Part shown: positions 44,330 through 52,376 of the stretch, in pieces
Layout: every line of letters starts with the position of its first letter
Numbering within the stretch: the stretch's first letter is position 1
From: a bacterium
Lineage (GTDB): Bacteria > Krumholzibacteriota > Krumholzibacteriia > LZORAL124-64-63
Direction of reading: 5' to 3'
DNA length: 64,000 bases
NCBI GenBank assembly: GCA_024231905.1
Contig: JAAEQC010000143.1
Span: 1 to 64,000 of the forward strand
Program-made: the position numbers and the translations under genes
The notes under the pieces: model-generated
The model's database searches: none
What the model was told of the DNA's origin: nothing
The model's input: the letters and a program-made list of their open reading frames with translations, nothing else

Positions 44330-45099
44330 GCGCGAGCCACGTGCAGGCCCTGGCCATGAACACCTTCCGCGAGACCGTACGCGACCGGGTCTTCTACCTG
44401 GTGGGAGTCTTCGGCTTCGTCCTCCTGTCGGCCACGGCTGTGCTCTCGCCCCTGACCGTGGGGGCCCAGGGCAAGATCATGACCGACGTGGGTCTGGCCG
44501 CCATGGTGGGCATCGGCCTGCTGGTGGTGGTCTTCGTGGGCAGCGGCATGGTCCGCAAGGAGATGGACAAGGGCACCATCATCACCATCCTGGCCAAGCC
44601 CGTGGGTCGGCGCACTTATCTGCTGGGCAAATTCCTGGGCCTGAACCTCACCCTGACGACCATGCTCGGCATCATGGCCCTGCTCTTCGGCTTGGCCCTG
44701 TACGTGGCGCCGGGAACCTTCTCGCCGCGCTTCCTGGTGGCGGTGTACCTGACCTTCCTGGAGCTGACGGTCATCAACGCGGCGGCGGTGTTCTTCTCCA
44801 CTTGCGTCTCGTCGGTGCTGGCGGCGGTCTTCACCCTGGGCGTCTTCGTGGTGGGGCACCTGAGCGACTCCATCCGCGACTTCGGCCGCCTGCAGGGCGG
44901 ACCGCTGCAGGAAAAAATCTCCACGGCCGTCTACTACCTGACGCCCAACCTGGAAGCCTTCAACGTGCGTGGCGCCGTGGTCCACGGCGACGTCATCGCC
45001 GCCGACCAGGTGTTCATGGCCACCATCTACGGCCTGGGCTGGACCGCGATCCTGCTGCTGCTGGCGGGCGGCGTCTTCAGTCGGCGGGAGTTGCGCTGA
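44326..45099 (+). CDS. ABC-2 type permease in the pilus cluster
   Basis: 257 residues with six hydrophobic helices (VFYLVGVFGFVLLSATAV, AAMVGIGLLVVVFVGSGM, MLGIMALLFGLALYVAP, FLELTVINAAAVFFS, VLAAVFTLGVFVVGHL, TAILLLLAGGVF). RKEMDKGTIITILAKPVGRR is the conserved cytoplasmic loop that meets the ATPase in NosY/ABC-2 permeases. The start overlaps the ATPase stop (ATGA) and the stop overlaps the next start (TGATG). It would correspond to Myxococcus PilI. Confidence 0.87.
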   Translation: MSASHVQALAMNTFRETVRDRVFYLVGVFGFVLLSATAVLSPLTVGAQGKIMTDVGLAAMVGIGLLVVVFVGSGMVRKEMDKGTIITILAKPVGRRTYLLGKFLGLNLTLTTMLGIMALLFGLALYVAPGTFSPRFLVAVYLTFLELTVINAAAVFFSTCVSSVLAAVFTLGVFVVGHLSDSIRDFGRLQGGPLQEKISTAVYYLTPNLEAFNVRGAVVHGDVIAADQVFMATIYGLGWTAILLLLAGGVFSRRELR

Positions 45100-45815
45100 T
45101 GGATCGCCGGCGCGCCATGTCCCATTTCCGTGCCGCGGTCGTGGCGGTGCTGTTGCTGGTGACCGTGACCAGTCTGCGGGGGCTCGACGAATCCCGGGCG
45201 GCCACGGGCCGCAACGACAAGCTCTACTTCCCCTCGGGCGAGTTCCTGGTGGAGTCCTCCCTGGGCTTCCGCGAGGCCATGGCCGACTGGCTGTGGTTCC
45301 GCTTCATCCAGTATTACGGTGGCTACAAGAAGGGCGAAAACGACCTGCGCTATCTGGACTCGGTCATCGCCTCGGTCAACCAACTGGATCCCCGCTTCAT
45401 CGAGGCCTACTACCTGGCGTCGTTCATCTACTGGTCGGACCTGGGCCAGGTCGAGAAGTCCTACGACATCCTGCGGCGAGGGATCCTCGCCAACCCGGAC
45501 AACGCCCGCCTCCACTTCCAGGTTGGCTTCATGCATTATGTGCTGGACCACGACTACCACCGGGCCGCTCTCTGGTTCGAGCTGGCCGGGAAGTGCCCGG
45601 ACGCTACGGAGAAAGAACAACGCTTCGCTGCCTTTGCCCGCTACCGGGCCGGCGACGACCGCGTCTCCCTGGCCCTGTGGAAGGAGCTGCTGGAAAGCAG
45701 CGTGAACCCGGACATGCAGGAACTGGCCGCGACGATGATCGAAAAACTGGAACGGAAACTCGCATTGCGGAAGCTCTACGGCGACACCTTCATCGGCCCC
45801 ATCCCGGAGATCTGA
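45099..45815 (+). CDS. Membrane-anchored TPR protein of the pilus ABC-exporter block
   Basis: 238 residues. One N-terminal hydrophobic helix (FRAAVVAVLLLVTVTSL) acts as an uncleaved anchor or signal peptide (SRAATG). The soluble part has TPR-like helices: REAMADWLWFRFIQYYGGY, SVNQLDPRFIEAYYLAS and ILRRGILANPDNARLHFQVG. Translation is coupled to the permease by a one-base overlap and pilD begins one base after its stop. This permease + TPR pair probably acts together; it could be the accessory subunit of the exporter. Function not established by sequence. Confidence 0.75.
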   Translation: MDRRRAMSHFRAAVVAVLLLVTVTSLRGLDESRAATGRNDKLYFPSGEFLVESSLGFREAMADWLWFRFIQYYGGYKKGENDLRYLDSVIASVNQLDPRFIEAYYLASFIYWSDLGQVEKSYDILRRGILANPDNARLHFQVGFMHYVLDHDYHRAALWFELAGKCPDATEKEQRFAAFARYRAGDDRVSLALWKELLESSVNPDMQELAATMIEKLERKLALRKLYGDTFIGPIPEI

Positions 45816-45816
45816 G

Positions 45817-46605
45817 ATGACCGGTACGTTCCTCGATCTGCCTCCCTGGGCCGCCCTGGCCGCGGCAACCGTGCTGGGCGCCTGTTGCGGCAGTTTCTCC
45901 AACGTGCTCATCCACCGCCTGCCCCGGAACCTGGGGGTGGTCAAGGGCCGGTCGTTCTGCCCCCAGTGCGGTAAGCAGATCGCCTGGTTCGACAACGTGC
46001 CCGTGCTGAGCTGGGCGCTCCTGGGCGGCAAGTGCCGGCACTGCAGTGCTCGGATACCCGCTCGCTATCCCCTGGTGGAACTGGCCGGAGCCGCCTGTGC
46101 CGCCGTCGGCGTCCTGCGCTTCGATTACGGACCCGAAGGCTGGGGGGCGGCGCTCCTGCTGCTGCTGCTGGTGAACGTGGCCCTCATCGACTGGGAGCAC
46201 ATGATCATCCCGCACACCCTGACAGTGGTGGGCATGGTGGCCGGACTGGCCTTGGCCGCCGTGGGGGCCGGACCGGGCCTCGACCGGGCCATCCTGGGCC
46301 TGTTGGTAGGCGCCGGCGTGGTCCTGGCCGTGTCCTGGGGCTGGAAACTGGCCCGGGGCATGATGGGCATGGGCTTCGGCGACGTCATGCTCATGGGTAT
46401 GGTGGGGGCATTCCTGGGTCCCTGGGCCGTGCCCGCAGTGATCTTCGGTGGAGCGCTCGCCGGTACGGTTTGGGCTCTGGCCGCCGGCCGCGGCCGCCTG
46501 GAGGGCACGGCCAAGCTGCCCTTCGGCACCTTCCTGGCCGGGGCCGCGGCGGTGGTCCTGCTGGGGGGCAACGAACTGGCGGCCTGGTATCTGGGCCGGT
46601 TCTGA
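45817..46605 (+). CDS. pilD: Prepilin leader peptidase / N-methyltransferase
   Basis: 262 residues. PilD cuts prepilins at G/F and methylates the new N-terminus. The zinc-binding pair CPQC and CRHC in the cytoplasmic loop is present. The two catalytic aspartates are D125 in LIDWEHMIIP and D189 in GMGFGD. GSFSNVLIHRLP is the family entry motif. About eight transmembrane helices follow. It starts one base after the TPR gene and is the enzyme that matures PilA. Confidence 0.96.
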   Translation: MTGTFLDLPPWAALAAATVLGACCGSFSNVLIHRLPRNLGVVKGRSFCPQCGKQIAWFDNVPVLSWALLGGKCRHCSARIPARYPLVELAGAACAAVGVLRFDYGPEGWGAALLLLLLVNVALIDWEHMIIPHTLTVVGMVAGLALAAVGAGPGLDRAILGLLVGAGVVLAVSWGWKLARGMMGMGFGDVMLMGMVGAFLGPWAVPAVIFGGALAGTVWALAAGRGRLEGTAKLPFGTFLAGAAAVVLLGGNELAAWYLGRF

Positions 46606-46745
46606 CCCGCTCGTGGGCAAAAGCTGCCCTGCGGCATATGGCGGTTCGTGCGCGATCGGGCGCCGGGCCCGGCAAGAGAGGGAATCATGAGGAATTTGGA
46701 GCCATTTCAAGCTCAAGCGGGGTGCCCTGCGGCCGATGCCGTGTA

Positions 46746-46761
46746 TGGCACGCTTGTTGCG
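46746..46761 (+). promoter_or_regulatory. Sigma-54 promoter of the pilMNOPQ operon
   Basis: TGGCACGCTTGTTGCG matches the -24/-12 consensus, with GG (46747-46748) and GC (46759-46760) ten bases apart. It lies in the 227-base gap between pilD and pilM; transcription would start near 46772, about 60 bases before pilM. An open frame of 61 codons runs through the site (46648-46833) but is unlikely to be a gene. Confidence 0.8.
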
Positions 46762-46832
46762 GATCGCGCCAGGAGGATTCCGGAGGATCCGGATTCGCCT
46801 ACAACTCGCACGCATAGCAAGGCAGGCATGTG

Positions 46833-48017
46833 ATGTTCGGATTCCTGAAACGGAAGCGGAAATCTCTCATCGGCTTGGACATCGGGTCCAACGTCGTCAA
46901 ATGCCTCAGGCTCGACCTGAGCGGAGCACGGCCCATGGTGACGAATTTCGCCATGGCCGATCTCCCGCCCGAGGCCATCGTCGATGGTGAGATCATGGAC
47001 CGTGAACTGGTCATCGAGGCGATCCGCGAGGCGGCCGAGACCGCCAATCTGCCCCACGAACCCGTGGCCAGCGCCGTGGCGGGGCGGGCAGTGATCGTCA
47101 AGAAGATCGTCATGGATAAGATGACCGAAGAGGAAGCGCGCGAGGCCATCTACTGGGAGGCCGAACAGCACGTTCCCTTCGACATCGACGACATCTCCCT
47201 GGACTTTCAGATCCTCCAGGAGGACATCGGAGCCGACCAGATGGAACTGCTCCTGGTGGCCGCCAAGAAGGACATGATTCTGGGCTGGGCCGAACTCATC
47301 CGCGACGCGGGGTTCGAACCCATGGTCATCGACGTGGCGTCCTTCGCCAACCAGAACGCCTGGGAATACACCTCGGGCTGGGGCGTTGCCGAGGATGACG
47401 TCGAGGACGAGTCCCCCGCGGACACGGACCAAGACGAGGATGTGGAGGACCTGGAGCCCTTCGCCGGCGAGGAAGAGGATGAGACGGCGCCCGAGGAGGA
47501 CGTCGCCGACTCCGAGTTCGTCGCCCTGCTGGACGTGGGCGGCGGCGTGACCAATGTACACATCATCCGCGACGGGGTGCCCTACTTCACGCGAGACCTA
47601 CCGGTCGGCGTGACCCACTTCGTCGAGGAATTCCAGAAACAGCTCGGCCTGACCTACGAGACCGCCGCCGACGTGGCACGCGGTTACGTGGAGGACGTGG
47701 ACGAGCAGCTGGTGGTCGACATCGTGCGCTCGGTCGGCGCGGAGATCTACCAGGGTCTCGAGCCGAGCCTGTCGTACCTGAAGACCTCCGGCGAGACCGA
47801 GGGCATCGACCGCATCGTCCTGAGCGGCGGCGGCGCCCACCTGCCCGGTCTGCGCGAATACCTGGCCGACAGCTACAGCGTACCCAGTGAGGTCGCCGAT
47901 CCCCTGGCCAGCCTGGACTACGCCCCGGACCTGTTCGGGGAAGAAGACCCGGAGGCCTTGAGTCCCTTGCTCTCGGTGACCGTGGGACTCGCCCTGAGAG
48001 AGGCGGTGGAGGCATGA
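46833..48017 (+). CDS. pilM: Type IV pilus assembly protein PilM with an acidic insertion
   Basis: PilM is an actin-like ATPase that binds the PilN tail on the cytoplasmic side of the inner membrane. 394 residues. Family blocks: SLIGLDIGSNVVKCLRL, EEAREAIYWEAEQHVPFDID, LLDVGGGVTNVHII and LSGGGAHLPGL. Between the two halves, residues 187-228 form an insertion with 24 Asp/Glu in 42 residues that ordinary PilM proteins lack. The stop overlaps pilN by four bases (ATGA). A GTG three bases upstream is an alternative start. Confidence 0.94.
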   Translation: MFGFLKRKRKSLIGLDIGSNVVKCLRLDLSGARPMVTNFAMADLPPEAIVDGEIMDRELVIEAIREAAETANLPHEPVASAVAGRAVIVKKIVMDKMTEEEAREAIYWEAEQHVPFDIDDISLDFQILQEDIGADQMELLLVAAKKDMILGWAELIRDAGFEPMVIDVASFANQNAWEYTSGWGVAEDDVEDESPADTDQDEDVEDLEPFAGEEEDETAPEEDVADSEFVALLDVGGGVTNVHIIRDGVPYFTRDLPVGVTHFVEEFQKQLGLTYETAADVARGYVEDVDEQLVVDIVRSVGAEIYQGLEPSLSYLKTSGETEGIDRIVLSGGGAHLPGLREYLADSYSVPSEVADPLASLDYAPDLFGEEDPEALSPLLSVTVGLALREAVEA

Positions 48018-48595
48018 TCAGGATCAACCTGCTCCCCCGTGAAGAGATGTCCACCCAGCGCAGCGTGACCATGCCGGACCTCGGCACCTTCGCGCCGCTG
48101 GTCCTGGTGCTGGTGGCAGCGGCCACCATCTCCCTGGGCTTCCTGTACCAGACTCAGCAGATCTCCACCCTCGAGACGATCATCGCCGAGGAGGAGGCCG
48201 AGAGCCGCCGGCTGGCGCCGGAGATCGCCAAGATCAAGCGCCTGAACGAGCAGCGGCAGGACCTCAACGACCGTCTCGACGTGATCACGCGCCTGGACTC
48301 GGATCGCTACTTCCGCGTGCACCTGCTGGACGAGCTGAACCGCTCCCTGCCGGGCTACATGTGGATCACGCGTTGCGAAGACCTGGGCGGCGATTCCTAC
48401 GCCGTCGAGGGCGTCACGTTCTCGAATTTCCTGGTGAGCGATTTCCTGCAGAACGTCGCCAACAGCCCCTACTTCGCCAGCGTCGATCTGCTGGTGTCGG
48501 AGAAGGGCGATATCGACGATGTGCAGGTGGTCAAGTTCCGGGCCCGCGCCCACGCCGTCCGCAAGCCCGCTACCGCGGACGTCTTCGAAGGCTAA
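48014..48595 (+). CDS. pilN: Type IV pilus assembly protein PilN
   Basis: 193 residues. The cytoplasmic N-terminus MIRINLLPREE is the PilM-binding motif of PilN. One transmembrane helix follows (FAPLVLVLVAAATISLGFL), then a periplasmic coiled coil (IIAEEEAESRRLAPEIAKIKR is rich in charged heptads) and a ferredoxin-like domain. PilN pairs with PilO to link the motor complex with PilP/PilQ. It overlaps pilM by four bases and precedes pilO by 12. Confidence 0.94.
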   Translation: MIRINLLPREEMSTQRSVTMPDLGTFAPLVLVLVAAATISLGFLYQTQQISTLETIIAEEEAESRRLAPEIAKIKRLNEQRQDLNDRLDVITRLDSDRYFRVHLLDELNRSLPGYMWITRCEDLGGDSYAVEGVTFSNFLVSDFLQNVANSPYFASVDLLVSEKGDIDDVQVVKFRARAHAVRKPATADVFEG

Positions 48596-48607
48596 GGAAG
48601 GAACGAC

Positions 48608-49264
48608 ATGGACATCGATGTCAAAAGCCCCAAGTTCCTGCGCTGGACCGTCGCGATCCTGCTGGTGGTCGTGGTCCTGCCGCTGAACTTTCTGACTTCC
48701 TCGTATTCCCTGACCTGGGGTGCGCGGAAGACCAAGATCGCGGAACTCGAAACGCGCCACGACAAGCTCAGCAAGGACCTGGAGAAGGCCCGGCTGTTGG
48801 TGCGCAACCTGGACCGGGTGGAGGAGGAGTACGCCGTGCTTCGCGAGCAGTGGAAGGTCGCCCAGACCCTGCTGCCCGAGGAGAACGAGATGCCGAACCT
48901 CCTGCGCAAGGTGACCGCTGCTGGCGAACAGTCCGGCGTGGAGTTCGAACTCTTCCGGCCCAACAGCCCGGTCAACCGGGGTTTCTATGCGGACAACCCC
49001 ATCGAGGTGAGCGTCGTCGGCGGCTACCACCAGACGGCGGTCTTCCTCTCGCGGCTGGCCAATCTCAACCGCATCGTCAACGTCTCCGGCCTGCGCTTCG
49101 AGGGCATCGACGACCAGTCCGAGACGCCCCACACGGTGCAGACGGACATGGTGCTGACGGCCTACACCCTCGGCGGAACCGGCATCGGTGACGACGGAAC
49201 CCGAACCCTGCAGGCGGAAGCGGAGGACGGCAAGCCCGTCCAGACGGCCGCCGCCGGCCACTAG
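48608..49264 (+). CDS. pilO: Type IV pilus assembly protein PilO
   Basis: 218 residues with one N-terminal helix (WTVAILLVVVVLPLNFLT), a coiled coil (ETRHDKLSKDLEKARLLV) and a periplasmic ferredoxin-like fold (GVEFELFRPNSP, then VSVVGGYHQTAVFLSRLANL), the standard PilO plan. GGAAGG precedes the ATG. It lies between pilN and pilP in the usual order. Confidence 0.93.
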   Translation: MDIDVKSPKFLRWTVAILLVVVVLPLNFLTSSYSLTWGARKTKIAELETRHDKLSKDLEKARLLVRNLDRVEEEYAVLREQWKVAQTLLPEENEMPNLLRKVTAAGEQSGVEFELFRPNSPVNRGFYADNPIEVSVVGGYHQTAVFLSRLANLNRIVNVSGLRFEGIDDQSETPHTVQTDMVLTAYTLGGTGIGDDGTRTLQAEAEDGKPVQTAAAGH

Positions 49265-49276
49265 GAGGAGCGCGCG

Positions 49277-49732
49277 ATGAAACGCACGACCCTGATGATC
49301 CTCGCCGCTTTCGCCGTGCTCCTGATGGCGGGCGTGGCCTCGGCCCAGGATTCCGATCCCGCGGCCAGTTCGGCCTCGCCTTCCCAGGTCACCCGGGAGC
49401 GGATCAACCAGATCCGGGCCAATGAGTTTTTCTACCGCTCGCACGGGCGCACGGACCCGTTCAAGGCCCTGGTGTCCGGTGAATACGAGCAGGCGACCTC
49501 CGCCGAGGTGGTCGACTTGAACAGCGCCCGCCTGGTGGGCGTCATGTGGGGGCAGGAGGACCGATTCGCCCTGGTCGAGAACGGCGAGGGCTTCGGCTAC
49601 ATCCTGCGGGTGGGGGACAGAGTGCAGAACGGTCGGGTCGTGAGCATCCGCAAGGATTCCCTCACGGCGCGCATCACCCTATACGGGATCACCAACCGGG
49701 TGGTCCTCAAGCTCGAAGAAACGGAGGACTAG
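49277..49732 (+). CDS. pilP: PilP-like periplasmic pilus protein
   Basis: 151 residues with a signal peptide (GVASAQ/DSDP) and AGGAG before the ATG. The end of the N-terminal region reads FFYRSHGRTDPFKALV, matching the D-P-F segment of PilP, followed by a small beta domain (RLVGVMWGQEDRFALVENG, VGDRVQNGRVVSI). No lipobox Cys is present, so unlike classic PilP it would be soluble in the periplasm. PilP links PilN/PilO to the PilQ secretin. It ends three bases before pilQ. Confidence 0.85.
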   Translation: MKRTTLMILAAFAVLLMAGVASAQDSDPAASSASPSQVTRERINQIRANEFFYRSHGRTDPFKALVSGEYEQATSAEVVDLNSARLVGVMWGQEDRFALVENGEGFGYILRVGDRVQNGRVVSIRKDSLTARITLYGITNRVVLKLEETED

Positions 49733-49734
49733 TC

Positions 49735-51171
49735 ATGGACGGAAGGATCCGGAACGCGGCGTGGGCCGTCCTGATGACGGCGATCCTCGTGCCCGCGGCT
49801 GCGGCCGTGGCCCAGGATGAGGCACCCGCCGCCGCGACGCAGGCGCCTGCGGCGATGGATTACCGGCAGCAGCCCATCTCCCTGGATGTCCAGGAAGCCG
49901 AGATCGGCACCGTCCTGCGCTCGCTGGCGGGCTACTCCGGCACCAACATCGTCGCCTCGCCCAATGTGACGGGTAAGGTCACGGTCAAGCTCGAGGACGT
50001 GCCCTGGGAGGACGCCCTGGGCGTCATCCTCAAGGCCCATGCCTACGACTACGTGGAAGAGGGCGGCATCTACCGGGTGGATACGGCGGAACAGCTCCGC
50101 GAGGAGAAGCTCTCGGTCGAGCGTTCGCGCGCCCAGGTGGAAGGCGTGGCGCCCCTGCACTTGCGCAAGGTGAGCCTCCACTACGCCAACGCCGAAGAGG
50201 TGAAGGACGCCCTGGAGCGCATGCTCACCGACCGCGGCAACATCGACGTGGACGAGCGGACCAACAGCCTGCTCATCAACGACATCTCCGAGCGGGTCGA
50301 GATCATCTCCGCCATGGCGTCGGAGCTGGACAGCGAGACGCCCCAGGTGGAGATCAACGCCCGCCTGGTGGACATGGACGTCACCGCGACCCGCGAACTC
50401 GGTGTCAGCTGGTCGGTCAGCAACTTCATGAGCCCCGGCAACAACGTGGCCGGAAGCATGGCCATCGAAAACGGTCTGACCGCTCCGGCGGGCGACCTGC
50501 GGGTGGCCACGGTCCAGGACTGGGGCGAGATCATGGGCAAGCTGCAGGCCATGGAGTCGACCAACGACGCCAACCTGATCTCCAACCCGGTGATCACCAC
50601 CACGGACAATCGTGAGGCGAACATCCTGGTCGGCAAGAAGATCCCGCTGATCGTCTCCGACGAGGCCGGCAACGCCATCACCCAGCTGACCACCATCGGC
50701 ATCATGCTGAAGGTCACGCCGCACATCAACAAAGACCGGAACATCACCCTGGACATCCACAACGAGGTCTCCGATCTCTCGAGCCAGGCGACGGTCCAGG
50801 GCGGCGTCATCATCAACACCTCCGAATCCGACACGCGGGTGCTGGTGGAGAACGGCGCCACGGCGGTCATCGGCGGTCTGATCCGCAAGGTGGACAGCCA
50901 GTTGGAGAGCGGCATCCCCGTGCTGAAGGACGTGCCCCTGCTGGGCGCCCTCTTCCGTCACACGACCAAGTCTACCGCCAATCGCGAGCTGGTGGTCTTC
51001 GTGACGCCGACCATCATCACCGACGAGTACCTGCACCGCACCAAGCTCACGGACGAGACCGGGACCACGTACTACCCGGGTCAGCCGGAGTACACAGGTC
51101 CCTTCCTGGCGCCCGGTGTGACCGCCGCGTCAGGGGACGGTTACGTCACCGATTCCGAGTTCGACTTCTAG
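49735..51171 (+). CDS. pilQ: Type IV pilus secretin PilQ (short form)
   Basis: 478 residues from the ATG at 49735 (GGAGG upstream). A signal peptide (PAAAAVAQ/DEAP) is followed by an STN/N0 domain (ISLDVQEAEIGTVLRSLA), one N1/KH domain (VSLHYANAEEVKDALERML; DVDERTNSLLINDISERVE) and the secretin barrel (VEINARLVDMDVTATRELGV; ILVGKKIPLI; GATAVIGGLIRKVDSQ; VPLLGALFR; ELVVFVTPTII). It lacks the N-terminal AMIN domains found in long PilQ proteins, so it is shorter than the ~700 residues of Pseudomonas. It forms the outer-membrane pore for the pilus. Confidence 0.94.
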   Translation: MDGRIRNAAWAVLMTAILVPAAAAVAQDEAPAAATQAPAAMDYRQQPISLDVQEAEIGTVLRSLAGYSGTNIVASPNVTGKVTVKLEDVPWEDALGVILKAHAYDYVEEGGIYRVDTAEQLREEKLSVERSRAQVEGVAPLHLRKVSLHYANAEEVKDALERMLTDRGNIDVDERTNSLLINDISERVEIISAMASELDSETPQVEINARLVDMDVTATRELGVSWSVSNFMSPGNNVAGSMAIENGLTAPAGDLRVATVQDWGEIMGKLQAMESTNDANLISNPVITTTDNREANILVGKKIPLIVSDEAGNAITQLTTIGIMLKVTPHINKDRNITLDIHNEVSDLSSQATVQGGVIINTSESDTRVLVENGATAVIGGLIRKVDSQLESGIPVLKDVPLLGALFRHTTKSTANRELVVFVTPTIITDEYLHRTKLTDETGTTYYPGQPEYTGPFLAPGVTAASGDGYVTDSEFDF

Positions 51172-51191
51172 ATCGACCCGGAGAGGACGGG

Positions 51192-51226
51192 AGCGGCGGA
51201 CCGGCAACGGTCCGCCGCTTCTTTTT
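51192..51226 (+). terminator. Rho-independent terminator of the pilMNOPQ operon
   Basis: AGCGGCGGACCG (51192-51203) pairs with CGGTCCGCCGCT (51208-51219) as a perfect 12-pair stem with a GCAA tetraloop, then TCTTTTT. It lies 20 bases after the pilQ stop and marks the end of the pilus cluster. Confidence 0.9.
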
Positions 51227-51233
51227 GCGGTCC

Positions 51234-51263
51234 TTGCGGCGGCCGCACCCGCGGGTTTAGGAT
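51234..51263 (+). promoter_or_regulatory. Possible promoter giving a leaderless aroK mRNA
   Basis: TTGCGG (51234-51239) and TAGGAT (51258-51263) are spaced by 18 bases. Transcription would start about 51270-51271, at the second ATG. No ribosome site precedes either ATG. The boxes are weak matches. Confidence 0.3.
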
Positions 51264-51270
51264 GGTCCCC

Positions 51271-51810
51271 ATGTGGACATCATTCGTAGGATTCATGGGC
51301 AGCGGTAAGAGCACGGTCACGCGTCTGCTCTGCAACTCGACGAACCGGCCCCTGGCCGTGTGCGACGAACTGGCGGAGGCGCGAGCGGGCCGTTCCGTGG
51401 CGGACATCTTTGCGGCGGAGGGCGAGGACGGTTTCCGAGCCCTGGAAGTGGAAGTGCTGCAGGACCTGGATCCGTGCCGCAGCCTGGTCATCGATACGGG
51501 CGGCGGTGCGGTGGAGACGCCGGCGGCGGTGGCCCTGCTGCGCGAACGCGGAGTGGTCGTCTGGCTCGACGCGCCCTGGATCGAGCTGCTGCACCGGTTA
51601 CGCGGCAACGGGGAGGCCGGCAAACGGCCCCTGGTGGAGGAACTGGGCTGGGACGGCCTGGAGCAACTCCACCGGCGGCGGCAGCGCCTGTACGCAGCGG
51701 CGGCCGACTTCCGGCTGCGGGTGGAGGACGCTGAACCGGCGGCGGTGGCCCGGACAGCCATGCTCCGGAGTCTGCTCTGGGAGCGACAGCGCGAGGCAGC
51801 GGAGCGATGA
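51271..51810 (+). CDS. aroK: Shikimate kinase-like protein
   Basis: 179 residues from the ATG at 51271 (an ATG at 51262 adds three). It should phosphorylate shikimate in the route to chorismate. Walker A is GFMGSGKST; EDGFRALE carries the substrate-binding Arg, TGGGAVE is the Gly-rich loop, KRPLVEE supplies the lid Arg and RRQRLYAAAADF the C-terminal Arg. The usual D-x-D near residue 32 reads V-C-D, so the first Asp, which helps hold magnesium, is replaced by Val while the shikimate-binding second Asp is kept. Either activity is modified or the annotation should be 'AroK-like'. The stop overlaps rsmD by four bases (ATGA). Confidence 0.85.
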   Translation: MWTSFVGFMGSGKSTVTRLLCNSTNRPLAVCDELAEARAGRSVADIFAAEGEDGFRALEVEVLQDLDPCRSLVIDTGGGAVETPAAVALLRERGVVVWLDAPWIELLHRLRGNGEAGKRPLVEELGWDGLEQLHRRRQRLYAAAADFRLRVEDAEPAAVARTAMLRSLLWERQREAAER

Positions 51811-52376
51811 GGGTCGTGGCCGGACGCTGGCGGGGACGCCGCCTGAACGCCCCCCGGGGCGATGCCGTGCGGCCGACCACCGACCGGGTGAAGGAAGCCG
51901 TGTTCTCCATCCTGGGACCGGACGTGGCAGACGCCCGGGTGGCCGACCTCTGCTGTGGCGCCGGGAGTCTGGGCATCGAAGCCCTGAGCCGGGGCGCTGC
52001 CTACGCGGTCTTCGTGGACCGGGACCGCCGGTCCCTTACCGCGGTCCAAAAGAATCTGGAAGCTTGCGGTGCGGACCCGGCGCACTATCGTCTGGTGGCG
52101 TCCGACGCGGCCGCCTGGTTGGAAGACGTCCCTGTCGGCGATGGGCCCTGGCTCGTGTTGGCCGACCCGCCCTACGGCGTCGGTGTGATCGCCGAACTGG
52201 CCGGGATCCTGGCCCGGCGGCGGGCCGAGGGAGTCGTCGCGACCGTGGTCCTCGAACACGACCGGGACGACGAACCGCGGCCCGCGGGCTGGGACGCGGA
52301 TTCGCGCCGCTACGGCGAGAGCCACATCACCATCCTGCGCCCCGGCGCGGGAGACGTCCCGGAGGATGCGCCATGA
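51807..52376 (+). CDS. rsmD: 16S rRNA (guanine966-N2)-methyltransferase RsmD
   Basis: 189 residues. The start MRVVAGRWRGRRLNAP and PTTDRVKEAVFSIL are the RsmD signature. The SAM-binding loop reads DLCCGAGSLGIEALSRGA, with a Cys-Cys where DLFAGSG is usual. The catalytic motif DPPYG is present. It methylates G966 of 16S rRNA in 30S particles. It overlaps aroK and coaD by four bases each; rsmD-coaD is a common pair in bacteria. Confidence 0.94.
   Translation: MRVVAGRWRGRRLNAPRGDAVRPTTDRVKEAVFSILGPDVADARVADLCCGAGSLGIEALSRGAAYAVFVDRDRRSLTAVQKNLEACGADPAHYRLVASDAAAWLEDVPVGDGPWLVLADPPYGVGVIAELAGILARRRAEGVVATVVLEHDRDDEPRPAGWDADSRRYGESHITILRPGAGDVPEDAP

Noticed and set aside
46648-46833. 61-codon + strand frame in the pilD-pilM gap
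   Set aside because: The sigma-54 promoter lies inside it, and it shows no family motif; the gap is better explained as a promoter region.
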